DNA of 64,000 nt from the NCBI RefSeq assembly GCF_903645355.1, contig NZ_CAHJXR010000005.1:62001-126000 (forward strand), read 5' to 3'. Shown in pieces: positions 18,541 through 27,634 of this stretch. The first letter of the stretch is position 1; every line of letters starts with the position of its first letter. The translations under genes were made by a program, and so were the position numbers. The notes beneath the pieces were generated by a model. The model ran no database searches. It was not told the origin of the DNA and was given only the letters and a program-made list of their open reading frames with translations. The stretch comes from Schaalia sp. Marseille-Q2122 (lineage in GTDB: Bacteria > Actinomycetota > Actinomycetes > Actinomycetales > Actinomycetaceae).

Positions 18541-18851
18541 TTGTGTGGTCACTCCTGTTTCAGATTGGTTTGGAAAGATGCACCGCTCCGGTGGGAACAC
18601 GGTTGAGTGGTCTTTCCGGGACACGACTGTCCTCGGTGAGAGGGCCCTCGGCAGTCGGGTACTCGGATATTCTGCCATGTTTTGCGCCAATTCCCATAGT
18701 CTCATTGACATTCCTCCCTTACTTTCAGGGTGGAATCGGTCACTTTCACATCAGCACGCGCCTTCAGGGATGCTCGCTGCGTATATGCGACCTGATCTGT
18801 ATTGAGGGTTCTTCCCTTGTGGTTGGAGTGCGTGCGCGAAACAATGAGATT
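18541..18851. other. Divergent intergenic region between rpsP and the IMPase-family gene
   Basis: 311 bases without a credible gene. It should contain the rpsP promoter (minus) and that of the phosphatase-like gene (plus). An imperfect hairpin with GACTG/CAGTC ends lies around 18626-18660 in the rpsP leader. No clear repeat or operator was seen. It is also the left edge of the accessory block. Confidence 0.4.
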
Positions 18852-19778
18852 ATGAGTCCTCACTCTATCGACTACCAGTGCGCTCGCGTTGCTCGCGCCG
18901 CAGCCCTGTCTGTTGCCCCCTATTTGCGTTCCGTAGCGCGTACCGTGACCTCTTTCGATACGAAGATGGATAGTCATGATCCTGTGACTGTGCACGATCG
19001 TCACGTCGAGGGCGTGCTTCATGAGATTCTTGGATTCTTTGCGCCGGGTTCTCGCGTGTTGGGCGAGGAACGTGGCGAGGTGACCCTTACGTCAACTCCC
19101 CCCAGCAGCGTTTCCTTTGACGAGGCCAACGCCCTCGCCCAGTTGGGTGAGGCCAGCGGGGTGAGTGAGTTGGGTGAGCGTCTGAGATGGATCGTTGATC
19201 CCATTGATGGGACGGCAAATTTTGCCTGCGGCATGGCCTATTTTGGCACCTCTATTGCTGCGGAGTTGGATGGGCAGGTGGTTGCTGGGGCGGTGAGTGT
19301 GCCCATGCTGCACGAGGTCTTTGTCGCTGATGCGACACGCGCCTGGCACGAAGGTCCCGAGGGAATCGTTGACCTGCGTTCGCGCGGCCCGCACTCTGAA
19401 GCGGAGGCGGTTCTCATTAGCTACTACCCCACCCGCAAGCTCTTGCATCAAGAACCGCTTGTTGCTGCCGAGCGTGAACGCCGACTCGTTGAGGCCTATA
19501 TGGCTACTAGACGCTCTGGAGCGTGTGCTCTCGATCTGGCTCACATTGCTGCAGGCTGGCTGGGCGCCATGATTGGCACTGCGTTTAAGCCTTGGGATGT
19601 GGCTGCTGGCATCCACATGGTGCGTGTTGCTGGAGGCACGGTGCTCAACCTTCCGCTACGCACTGACCTTGCTGATGGCTATGCGCCAGGTGTTGCTGCC
19701 TCCGCAGGCTCTTTTGAAGCGGTGACGATTGAGGCCGTATTGCGCGAGGAGCAAGCGTTCATAGATTCCATTTACTGA
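18852..19778 (+). CDS. Inositol monophosphatase family protein
   Basis: Mg-dependent phosphatase-fold protein of 308 residues. The metal-binding motif WIVDPIDGTANFACG (DPIDGT) and the C-terminal KPWDVAAG are intact, and GSRVLGEERGE supplies the Glu of the first metal site. Substrate candidates are inositol-1-phosphate, histidinol phosphate or 3'-phosphoadenosine phosphate; sequence alone does not decide. I chose ATG 18852 because the similarity begins there; no strong ribosome binding site is visible, so a longer start is possible. It is followed by the iron-transport operon. Confidence 0.85.
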   Translation: MSPHSIDYQCARVARAAALSVAPYLRSVARTVTSFDTKMDSHDPVTVHDRHVEGVLHEILGFFAPGSRVLGEERGEVTLTSTPPSSVSFDEANALAQLGEASGVSELGERLRWIVDPIDGTANFACGMAYFGTSIAAELDGQVVAGAVSVPMLHEVFVADATRAWHEGPEGIVDLRSRGPHSEAEAVLISYYPTRKLLHQEPLVAAERERRLVEAYMATRRSGACALDLAHIAAGWLGAMIGTAFKPWDVAAGIHMVRVAGGTVLNLPLRTDLADGYAPGVAASAGSFEAVTIEAVLREEQAFIDSIY

Positions 19779-19816
19779 CACTCATTGCCCACAAAAGAGG
19801 CTCTCCCTAAGGTAAA

Positions 19817-19835
19817 TTAGATGAGCCTAACAAAG
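19817..19835 (+). promoter_or_regulatory. DtxR/IdeR-like iron box upstream of the siderophore-transport operon
   Basis: TTAGATGAGCCTAACAAAG matches the 19-bp DtxR/IdeR consensus at 13-14 positions, with the left TTAG and the central AGCCTAAC intact. It is 27 bases before the GTG start of the ABC transporter gene. Fe-dependent repression of the operon is inferred from this and from the gene content. Confidence 0.6.
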
Positions 19836-19861
19836 CCGATGGAGTCAACGCCCTCTTTGGC

Positions 19862-22345
19862 GTGATCATCTCCCACCATCGAGGCCGCATCATTCTCTCG
19901 GCAATATTCGCCGCCCTATCTGCAGCTTGCTCGCTGGCCCCCTATGTTGCCGTCTACGCAACAATCTCCACTCTCTTTGACGGCAATCACGGCAGCGGAT
20001 ACCCAATTATCTGGATTGCAACGTGGGCAGCGCTCGCCCTCGTAGGAAAAGCTCTCTTTGCCTCCATCGCAAACCATCAAGGGCATATCGCCGCATACGC
20101 GGTCCTCGCTCAGCTCCGTCTTTCCCTCGTTGAAGCATTCCAGTCCATGCCTTTGGGTCGTGCTCAGACACGTTCAACTGGCGAGATCAAAAAGATTCTC
20201 CATGACGACGTAGAACAGATCGAAGAGGCACTTGCACACGGCATTCCTGATGCTGCCGCGGCGACAACAGTTCCACTGGCCACAACAATCATCCTCTTCG
20301 CCATCGACTGGCGCCTAGCCCTTGTTGCCCTACTGTCGTTGATTCTTTTCCTTGGATTCTCCATCGCAGCAATGTTCATCGCGCAGAAGAACAACCAAGC
20401 CCTCGCTGAACACAGCACCATCGTGAACCAATCAGTAATGGGATATCTGCGGGGCATCGCTGTCATCCGTGCCTTCCTTCATCCGCGATCTACTCGCAGC
20501 CAGGCTCATGCTGCAATCGAGGAACAAACCCGCCTAGAACAGGAGGCAACTTCAGGAGCTAAACGCTGGTTAGCCTCTGGATTAACTGTCGCCACAAGCC
20601 TCACTGTCGCATTAATGGTGCCAGCAGCAGGACTCCTCGCCATCGATGGAAGTATTGGTCTTGGAACGCTCACGCTCTTCCTTATTATTTCGCTGGCTTA
20701 CCTCGGCCCAGTCATCTCACTTGTCGGCACACTTGCTTTAATCGCCGCTCGATTCCAAGTAGCCGCACAATCAATCACAGCCATTCTCAACGAGGAGCGC
20801 CTGCCGATCGCCTCTACTCCACGCACACCAACCGCCTTTGACATCACTTTTGACAACCTCTCCTTCTCCTACGACAACCAGAGCAATGTCCTCAGTGACA
20901 TCAATGTGCACCTCCCTGAAGGGCAGACCTTGGCCATCGTTGGTGAAACCGGCAGCGGCAAGACCACTCTTGCGCGTCTTATCGCGCGTTTCCACGACCC
21001 ATCTCAGGGCAGTGTGAGGATCGGCGGCATCGATTGTCGCCAAATCTCCCCACAGGATCTTCAGCGGATAGTCGCTTTTATCCAGCAGGATGAGTACATC
21101 TTTGAAGCCTCTCTGCTGGAAAACATCCGCCTAGCGCGCCCGGAAGCAACAGACGACGAAGTCCGCCAGGCAGGCTCTCAGGCTCAGCTTGAAGACGTTG
21201 TCGACGGCCTTGAGTACGGGTGGGACGCTCTCCTAGCCGCTGGAGGAAGCAACCTTTCAGGAGGTCAACGCCAAAGGATTGCCATTGCTCGCGCCCTACT
21301 TAAAAATGCTCCAATCATCATCCTTGATGAGGCAACAGCTTCCCTTGATGCGCTGACAGAAAAAGCTACACTCGACGCGATCACGACCCTAACCCATGGC
21401 CGGACAGTAATTGCTATCGCCCATCGCCTAGCAACCATAGAACAATCTGATCAGATTGCGGTGATGGCGCACGGAAGGATCACTGCCCTTGGTACGCATT
21501 CATCACTTGTAGCAAACAGCCCCGAGTATCAAACTCTGTGGAATGCCTACCACAATGCCGAAGGCTGGACTCTCCGCCCCTCGACCTCCCCCAGCACCTC
21601 GCACAGGCCAATACAACACCCCACGTCTCCCCCCTGTGAAGCGGATGCACCATCACCAGTCGCTTTAAGCGATTCCTTTCCTCGCGGTATCAGCCACATG
21701 CGATTCCTTCGACAGTGGCGTTATCTCTATGGCGAAAGTTTCCCCGTTCTCATACGCCATGGCCTGATACGCCTTTGCCTGGAAGGGGCGCTGCGCGGCC
21801 TGCCTCTCTTCGTCATCTTCGCCCTTCTTCTCTCTGCCATAGGCCGCGCGCCTTGGGGTTCCCTTTCTCCCTCGCTTGTCATGGCCATGTCAGTGCTCCT
21901 GCTAATCTCCCTCCTATTGCGTCTCGCCGCCGCTACATGGAGTAATGCCCTCGTGTGGCGCCTAGCCTCGGAGTCAAAGAAAGCCCTACAGCTATCAGTC
22001 CTTGAAAGGCTCCGCCGTGTTCCTCTCGGGTTCTTTACTCGCAACGATATGGGCCGCACAGGAACACTCATTTGCAATGACATCCCGCTCATCGATTTCC
22101 AGAACATCCCCCAGCAGGTAGTCGGCTCCCTCATTCAACCCCTATACGCATCCGTTGTGCTCCTCATTCTCGACTGGCGTTTAGGGATCGCAGCACTCAG
22201 TGGGATCCCCTTCTTTTGGGCAATGACTGCACTGAGCGATCGTATCTACAGCCGGGTCTTCTCTGACGTTCATGCGGCTAGGCAAGAAGCCGCGTCCGCC
22301 CTCGTTGAGCAGGCACGAGGAGCAGCCGTCCTACGAGGCCTCCCC
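19862..22345 (+). pseudogene. Fused siderophore-type ABC transporter, 5' part, interrupted by an IS element
   Basis: Encodes TMD1-NBD1-linker-TMD2 of a single-chain exporter-fold transporter (TMD-NBD-TMD-NBD). Relatives (YbtPQ, IrtAB) import ferric siderophores. NBD1 has Walker A GETGSGKTT (about 361), signature LSGGQRQR (about 467) and Walker B IIILDEATASLD. TMD2 begins near residue 620. The frame runs into IS110 DNA after EQARGAAVLRGLP and stops at 22363. Start: GTG 19862, without a good Shine-Dalgarno; an ATG at 19821 lies in another frame and inside the iron box. The truncated product would keep one NBD but lack the second half, so function is probably lost. Confidence 0.85.
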
Positions 22346-22585
22346 CGTTACCTTGTTTATTGACTTCCGGTTGTGTTTTTCTGGGAGTGGGCCAGTAGTT
22401 CCCGGCGTGATGTCTTGCCCCTGTCTTTGAATGATCCGGGGGGTGTTGTCACCGGGGACTGTTGGTAGTTGGTGACCGCTGATGAGGGGAATGACCCACC
22501 TGGTGAGGTCTTTCGTAACGTGGGTGTGGGATCAGCTGCCGTGGGACTGGTTCAACAGATTTCCTGCTCGGAAGGGACCACCATC
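22346..22585 (+). ncRNA. Candidate bridge-RNA region at the left end of the IS110 element
   Basis: IS110-group elements encode a structured bridge RNA in their longer non-coding end, with loops that pair with target and donor DNA. This 240-base non-coding stretch is in the right place. It contains a G6 run (22438-22443, in GATCCGGGGGGTG) that could pair with the C-run at the insertion point. Several short inverted repeats occur, but I did not derive a fold. The assignment rests on family knowledge and position. Confidence 0.4.
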
Positions 22586-23796
22586 ATGATCACAGTCGAT
22601 GACATCGGTGTCTTTGTCGGCATTGATGTGGGCAAAACTGAGCACTGGGCTCACGCACTATCAACTACTGGGCAGGTCTTATGGAATAAAGCCTTGCCCA
22701 ACAACGAAGCCAAGATCCACTCCCTCTACCAAGAGCTTGGCACACGCGGACAAGTCCTGATCGTTGTTGACCAACCAGCAACCATCGGAGCTCTTGGTGT
22801 CGCTGTCGCTCAAGACATGGGACTGCGCGTGGCTTACCTGCCAGGCCTGTCGATGCGCCGCATTGCAGACCTAACCCCGGGGAATGCCAAAACTGATCAA
22901 CGCGACGCTGTTGTCATAGCCCAGGCAGCACGGTCAATGCCTCACACACTCCGCAGCATCAGTGTTGCTGACCAGGACGGAGCAACACTAACCATGCTGA
23001 CCGGGTTTGACTTAGATTTAGCACGCCAAGTCAACCAAACAGCAAACCGAATCCAAGGCTTGTACACCCAGATTCACCCCGCCCTTGAAGCAGTCCTTGG
23101 CCCACGCCTGGAACATGACTGCGTCTTGGAGGTCATCGCCTCATGGCCAACCCCAGCGGCACTAAAAAAGGCGGGCCTCAAACGTATTGCCAACACACTC
23201 AAAGCACACGGCTCACGCCGCCACCTTGCCTGGGCTCACGACATCATGGAGGCACTCAGCCAGCAAACAGTCACTGTTGCAGGCACAGACGCAGCAGCCT
23301 TAGTCCTACCCCACTTGGCTCGCCAACTCCTTGCCTTCCACGCCCAACGCAAAGACGTAGCCCAACAAGTCGAAGCCCTAGTGCAGGCCCACCCTCTTTA
23401 CCCAGTCCTGACCTCAATGCCCGGCATCGGCCTCGGACAGCAGCGATCTTCTTGGCAGAAACCCTCGGCAAAGAATTCGCCTCCGGAGCACACCTTGCCT
23501 CCTATGCTGGCCTCACACCAGTCACCCGAAGATCAGGCACGTCTATTCGAGGTGAACACGTTTCACGAACAGGCAATAAACGCCTCAAACGCGCCATGTT
23601 CCTCTCAGCCTTCGCCGCACTACGCACAGACCCCATCTCCCGGGCCTACTACGACAAGAAACGCGAGCAAGGAAAACGACACAACCAAGCCATCCTCGCC
23701 CTCGCACACCGCCACATCCTCACCCTGTACGCCATGCTCCGCGACGCCACCCTCTACGACCCACACCCATCAGAAAAACTCGCCACCGCCGCTTGA
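22586..23796 (+). pseudogene. IS110-family transposase with a frameshift
   Basis: The N-terminal RuvC-like DEDD domain starts VGIDVGKTEHWAHAL and includes NAKTDQRDAVVIAQAAR. The C-terminal transposase domain begins at LTSMPGIG. At about 23434 the frame changes: GGC CTC GGA reads on in the wrong frame, while CGG ACA GCA continues RTAAIFLAETLGKEF to the end (YAGLTPVTRRSGTS, SRTGNKRLKRAMF). One C appears to be missing (CTCCGG to CTCGG). Without correction the domain with the catalytic Ser is lost. Start ATG 22586 has GAAGGGA upstream. Confidence 0.85.
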
Positions 23797-23819
23797 CAAA
23801 CAACATAGGGGCACCCCCC

Positions 23820-24899
23820 ATCAACTATCACTCAACGCTACGAAAAAGCAGTAGAGGCCCTCCGTCGCACAAGTGTTGACATGGCAACCCGGGCAATTCC
23901 TTCCTCAGCTATCGGCGCTACTGCGGTGGAGGTGGGCCTCGTTCTCATCATCATCCTCGGGAGCATCCTTCACAACCAGGGAGGCGTGTCATCAACGACA
24001 CTGCTCCTCTTCCTCCTGCTCTCACTTGTCCTCTATCAGCCGATGCAAGAGCTCAGCTCCCTCGCGGCGTACCGCAGAAACCAACAGCAGATCGCCGCCA
24101 AACTCAGCCAAGTATGGGATGTGGCCACTCTCTCTGAGCCCAGTGAGCCGGTAATACCCGAGGGCACCTCTATTGAATTTAGACACGTGAGCTTCGCCTA
24201 CGAGAAGAATCCAGTCCTGTCTGAAGTGTCCTTCAGAGCCCTCCCAGGACAGGTCACGGCCATCGTTGGAGCATCGGGCGCAGGCAAAAGCACCCTCGCA
24301 CACCTGAGTGCACGCATGTGGGACGTTGATGCAGGTTCCGTTGTGATAGGCGGCAAGGACATCCGTGACCTCGGACAGGACAACCTCTTTGAAGCGCTTA
24401 CCGTGGTTCCCCAGGAGCCTATCTTTTCAATGACACGGTGCGGGCGAACCTCGCCCTCGCCTGCCCGACAGCTTCTGACGAGGAAATGTGGCAAGCCCTG
24501 AGAGCCGCTCAATGCGACGACGTGATCACCCACCTTCCCAACGGGCTTGACACCGTGATCAATGACGGCGGTACGAATCTCTCCGGCGGTCAACGACAAC
24601 GAATGTCCATTGCACGCGCACTGTTGAAGAATTCTCCAATCATCATCCTCGATGAGGCCGTTGCCGCAGTTGATCCCGCCACGGAAGATCGTATCCAACA
24701 GGCGATATCGGCTCTTGCGTCAGGAAAGACCGTTTTTGTCATCGCCCACCGTCTGAAGACGATCGCAGCTGCCGATCAGATCATCGTTCTCAATCAGGGG
24801 CGCATTGAAGATCATGGCATCCATACCAAGCTCCTTCATTCCAGCCCCACCTACCACCAACTCGCTGTCGCTCAAGGCCTCGCCGTTGACGGCGACTGA
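23820..24899 (+). pseudogene. Fused siderophore-type ABC transporter, 3' part, with an extra frameshift
   Basis: Continues the interrupted gene in frame (STITQRYEKAVEALRRT) with the last helices of TMD2 and NBD2: Walker A VGASGAGKST, signature LSGGQRQR, Walker B IIILDEAVAAVD and the H-loop VIAHRL. At 24424-24427 the sequence reads ATC TTTT CAA, where ATC TTT TTC AAT (IFFND) is expected. One T is missing, and translation moves from the 23881 frame to the 24438 frame. NBD2 is thus broken between the Q-loop (VPQEP) and the signature. The 24438 GTG could restart only a useless fragment. Confidence 0.85.
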
Positions 24900-24927
24900 G
24901 ATCACCCCCTCCTTTGAAAGGGTTCCC

Positions 24928-26196
24928 ATGACACTGACTGATGGCATGCCTCAAACTGCGGTTTCTCGCGACCGTGTGCTTTCCGCATCACGTTCTCTGC
25001 CCTGGCGCAAAATGGGGTTTGTCGCGGCTCTGTACTCGACGCAGAACCTCAGCCTCGGCTTCTTCATGTTTGCTTTCCTCACCATCGCACAAGCTCGAGG
25101 CGTCTCATTGGAGCTTATTGGGGCTGCTGCGGGCTTAGCGCTCATCCTCACCCTCAAATTCTTGTGGGCTCCCCTGGTCGATCACTTCAGCAACGCCCGC
25201 GTGGGACACTACCGCGGCTGGCTCCTGGTCACGCAAAGCGGCCTCGCCCTGGTTTCAGCCTCACTCGTTCTCTTCGATCCGGCAAAGGATTTCACCACTC
25301 TGCTGGCGTTCTTCGCTCTCCTCTTCACTCTCGCCGCAACCCAGGATGTGGCTGCGGACGCTGCGGTCACACTGATCCTCACCCCTGAGGAACGAGGCAT
25401 CGGCAATGGCTTCCAATCTGCGGGGGCAGCCGTATCGCAACTCGTCGGCGGTGGACTCATCCTGATCGTTTACGGTTACGCTGGCTGGAGTATGGCCGCA
25501 CTCACACTTGCAGCCTTCAGTCTTATCGCCCTGCCATTCATCCTGGCCTGGAACGAACCCCCTCGAGGGGGAGACGCACAACGAGCACATATCGGCCCCA
25601 AAGAGGTCTTCGGCCTCTTCCGTTCTCCGAAGGTACGCCGCTGGTGTTTTATCGTCACGCCCTCCTATGCTCTGGGCTTCACCATCGCCTATAACCTTGT
25701 GCGCCCCCTACTCGTAGAGGCGGGGTGGGATGAAACAAAGATTGGTCTCTACGTCGTCATCGCCGGCAGCGCATTGGGAATCCTCGGCGGAGTCGCCGCA
25801 GGAGCGCTGATCAGTCGGATTGGGCGGCGTCGAGCCATCGCGTGGCTGGGCATACTTCAGGTATTGGCAACCGCCTGCATTATTCCCCTGGCTTTGGGCT
25901 ACACCCAAGAATGGGTGGTCTTTGCGGCTGTGGCAGTCGGAAACGCGGGATTCGCCGCACTCTCAGCAGTAATCTTCACTCTCTCCATGGACCTGACACG
26001 TCACGAGACCCCCGGTAGTGACTTCACGCTCATCACAACCGTCACATCCATCATGATGGTCATCGCCGCCGGAAGCGCAATGGCGGCAGCCGGTCAATTT
26101 GGCTTCCAAACTGTCATCCTCGTCGCTGTCCTCATATCAGGAATTGGCGTCATTCTCGCGCTCAAAACCGTAACACCAGTGATCGGAGAAGAATAA
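24928..26196 (+). CDS. MFS permease of the siderophore-transport operon (YbtX/AmpG-like)
   Basis: 422-residue protein with about 12 hydrophobic helices. The N-terminal half contains LALILTLKFLWAPLVDHF and ATQDVAADAAVTLIL, which resemble the RhtX/YbtX and AmpG-type permeases. Members next to ABC and SIP genes take part in iron-siderophore uptake. The start ATG follows GAAAGGG. It lies 28 bases after the ABC stop and overlaps the next gene by one base (TAATG), so it belongs to the iron-regulated operon. It is intact, but upstream disruptions may be polar on it. Confidence 0.85.
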   Translation: MTLTDGMPQTAVSRDRVLSASRSLPWRKMGFVAALYSTQNLSLGFFMFAFLTIAQARGVSLELIGAAAGLALILTLKFLWAPLVDHFSNARVGHYRGWLLVTQSGLALVSASLVLFDPAKDFTTLLAFFALLFTLAATQDVAADAAVTLILTPEERGIGNGFQSAGAAVSQLVGGGLILIVYGYAGWSMAALTLAAFSLIALPFILAWNEPPRGGDAQRAHIGPKEVFGLFRSPKVRRWCFIVTPSYALGFTIAYNLVRPLLVEAGWDETKIGLYVVIAGSALGILGGVAAGALISRIGRRRAIAWLGILQVLATACIIPLALGYTQEWVVFAAVAVGNAGFAALSAVIFTLSMDLTRHETPGSDFTLITTVTSIMMVIAAGSAMAAAGQFGFQTVILVAVLISGIGVILALKTVTPVIGEE

Positions 26197-26930
26197 TGCC
26201 TCAATGGCAACGTGGCATCATGCGCGCACTTCGCATACCCTCCCACAAGGTAACAGTCTGCGGCATTGAAGACATCACCCCGTACTACAGAAGAGTCACC
26301 TTCTTAGCACCCGAGCTGATCGCCTGCACCTCTTTCTTTCCAACCCACTGGCTACGCCTGTGGGTTGAGGACGCCGCGCGCGGAGGCGCGTTAGTCCAAC
26401 GTGGCTATACCTTCACTGGGGTCAACAGTGAGGCGGGCACATTTGCACTCGAGCTTGTTATACATGACACCGAAGGCCCAGCGATGGATTGGGTTCGACA
26501 GGTTGCAGTTGGAGATATCTGCGAAGTCTCCCTCACGCCTAAAGAAGTGAAGCTTCCCCCTCAGGTTACCCACCTTGTTCTTGCTGGTGATCTCACTGCC
26601 TTACCGGCGATTAACTCCTGGCTTCTGGCACTGCCTGACTCCATGACGATTGATATCTTCCTCGAGGATGAGCATTCGGACATTCACCTCTTGCCTCAGG
26701 TGCGTCACCCTGGTGCTCAATGGCACTGGCTCACCCCAGATGGCTCTCGCGGACAAGCCTTGTCGCAGGCAGTATCAAAAGTTGCGGGCGGCACCGATCT
26801 TTTTCTCTGGGCGGCTGGCGAAAAAGGCCTCGTCAAGAGGATTCGCGAGGTTGTGCGAGGGGATCTAGGCCTTGCCAAAACGCAGTACTACAGCCAGTTT
26901 TACTGGATCGAAGGAAAGCGCTTTGGGTGA
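26196..26930 (+). CDS. Siderophore-interacting protein (FAD-dependent ferric-siderophore reductase, ViuB/SIP family)
   Basis: Cytosolic flavoprotein that reduces Fe(III)-siderophore to release iron. The 244-residue length is typical. Visible motifs: QRGYTFTGV (the R-x-Y-T FAD-binding stretch), VLAGDLTALPAINSWL (family: GDETALPAI) and WAAGEKGLVKRIR. The C-terminal YYSQFYWIEGK is also typical. It overlaps the MFS stop by one base, with GGAGAA ahead of the ATG. It supports the iron role of the whole operon. Confidence 0.9.
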   Translation: MPQWQRGIMRALRIPSHKVTVCGIEDITPYYRRVTFLAPELIACTSFFPTHWLRLWVEDAARGGALVQRGYTFTGVNSEAGTFALELVIHDTEGPAMDWVRQVAVGDICEVSLTPKEVKLPPQVTHLVLAGDLTALPAINSWLLALPDSMTIDIFLEDEHSDIHLLPQVRHPGAQWHWLTPDGSRGQALSQAVSKVAGGTDLFLWAAGEKGLVKRIREVVRGDLGLAKTQYYSQFYWIEGKRFG

Positions 26931-26975
26931 GGCATTAACCTGCTGATCTTAAGCTCCGTATTCCGTCAGTGCTCT

Positions 26976-27317
26976 TTACTTCAGTTTGTCAGCGCAGTTA
27001 AGAATGAGCTCGGGCTGAATCTCGGTTAAGATCTGTGAGGTGCCGTTCTTGAGGCTCTCTTCCTCTTTGAGGATCTCCTCAGCGGTGTATTTCTCTTCCA
27101 GAATTCCCATACCGCACTCGCACAGTGCATCCTGGCCATGGGTTTGCGCACTGCAGGTTGTCATGAACTGGTCCTTAATCTTTTGGGACCAGCCGGTGGG
27201 AGCAGCCTCAGATTGGCCGCTGGCTGATTCGGAAGAGCTCGCAAAGAACGAGCAGCCTGTGAGCACAGTGGCTACGGCAAGGGTCAGGACGACAAAAGCA
27301 CCACGGTAGTTCATCAT
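26976..27317 (-). CDS. Small Cys-containing lipoprotein of unknown function
   Basis: 113-residue predicted lipoprotein. The signal peptide MMNYRGAFVVLTLAVATVLTG ends in a lipobox with Cys after LTG, followed by a Ser/Glu-rich linker. The mature part has four more Cys (TTCSAQ, ALCECGMG, LNCADKL), which may form disulfides or bind metal. It is encoded convergently to the siderophore-interacting gene; no function can be assigned. Start ATG 27317 or the next ATG at 27314. Confidence 0.65.
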   Translation of the reverse strand: MMNYRGAFVVLTLAVATVLTGCSFFASSSESASGQSEAAPTGWSQKIKDQFMTTCSAQTHGQDALCECGMGILEEKYTAEEILKEEESLKNGTSQILTEIQPELILNCADKLK

Positions 27318-27379
27318 GCTCACCAGCCTAGAGGTTTCACAGGAGGCTGTCCTTGATTTTTCCTGAGAGCTTGATCGGA

Positions 27380-27580
27380 TCAATATGCAGTCGTGCTACC
27401 GTTGCCCTCGCCTCCGGCTCTGATCTGCTGAAAATGCTTCCAGGCAATTAGGTCAAGGGCGTCGGCGATTGCCGAAAATTCTTGATTCAGTTTAAGGGTT
27501 TGGACGCTGATCCTGTTTCCACCCATCTGGAATGCGCAGTCAGGTTGAAGCTCTTGTGCGGTGCGCGCGTAGAGGAGCAT
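27380..27580 (-). CDS. Possible small hypothetical protein or gene remnant
   Basis: 66-codon frame, MLLYARTAQELQPDCAF onward, in an otherwise empty 317-base interval (27318-27634). Its composition looks protein-like, but there is no clear ribosome binding site and no recognisable domain. It may be a fragment of a longer lost gene. The rest of the interval shows nothing I can name. Confidence 0.25.
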   Translation of the reverse strand: MLLYARTAQELQPDCAFQMGGNRISVQTLKLNQEFSAIADALDLIAWKHFQQIRAGGEGNGSTTAY

Positions 27581-27634
27581 GCCTGATGAACCGCTCTCTC
27601 ATTCATGTGAATAGCCTGTATATGAAGAGATTTT

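Larger units (their letters stand above)
22345..23819 (+). mobile_element. IS110-family insertion sequence
   Basis: About 1.47 kb element interrupting the ABC gene. The flanks rejoin in frame: ...RGLP before and (P)STITQRYEKAVEAL after. Both junctions fall in C-runs (CCTCCCCCG at the left, GCACCCCCCA at the right), so the exact ends are uncertain by a few bases. No terminal inverted repeats are obvious, as expected for IS110. About 240 non-coding bases precede the transposase and only about 20 follow it, the layout of the IS110 subgroup rather than IS1111. Confidence 0.85.

Noticed and set aside
18543-18851. Extension of the IMPase-family gene upstream to 18543
   Set aside because: The additional 103 codons overlap the rpsP promoter/leader and lack family similarity; homology starts at about 18852.
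19821-19865. ATG 19821 as start of the ABC transporter
   Set aside because: Its frame ends at TGA after 14 codons and it lies inside the DtxR-like box; GTG 19862 is open into the transporter. A lost base here cannot be fully excluded.
22345-23819. IS1111-type element or composite transposon
   Set aside because: Long non-coding part is upstream, not downstream, of the transposase, no subterminal inverted repeats were seen, and there is no second IS copy in the window.
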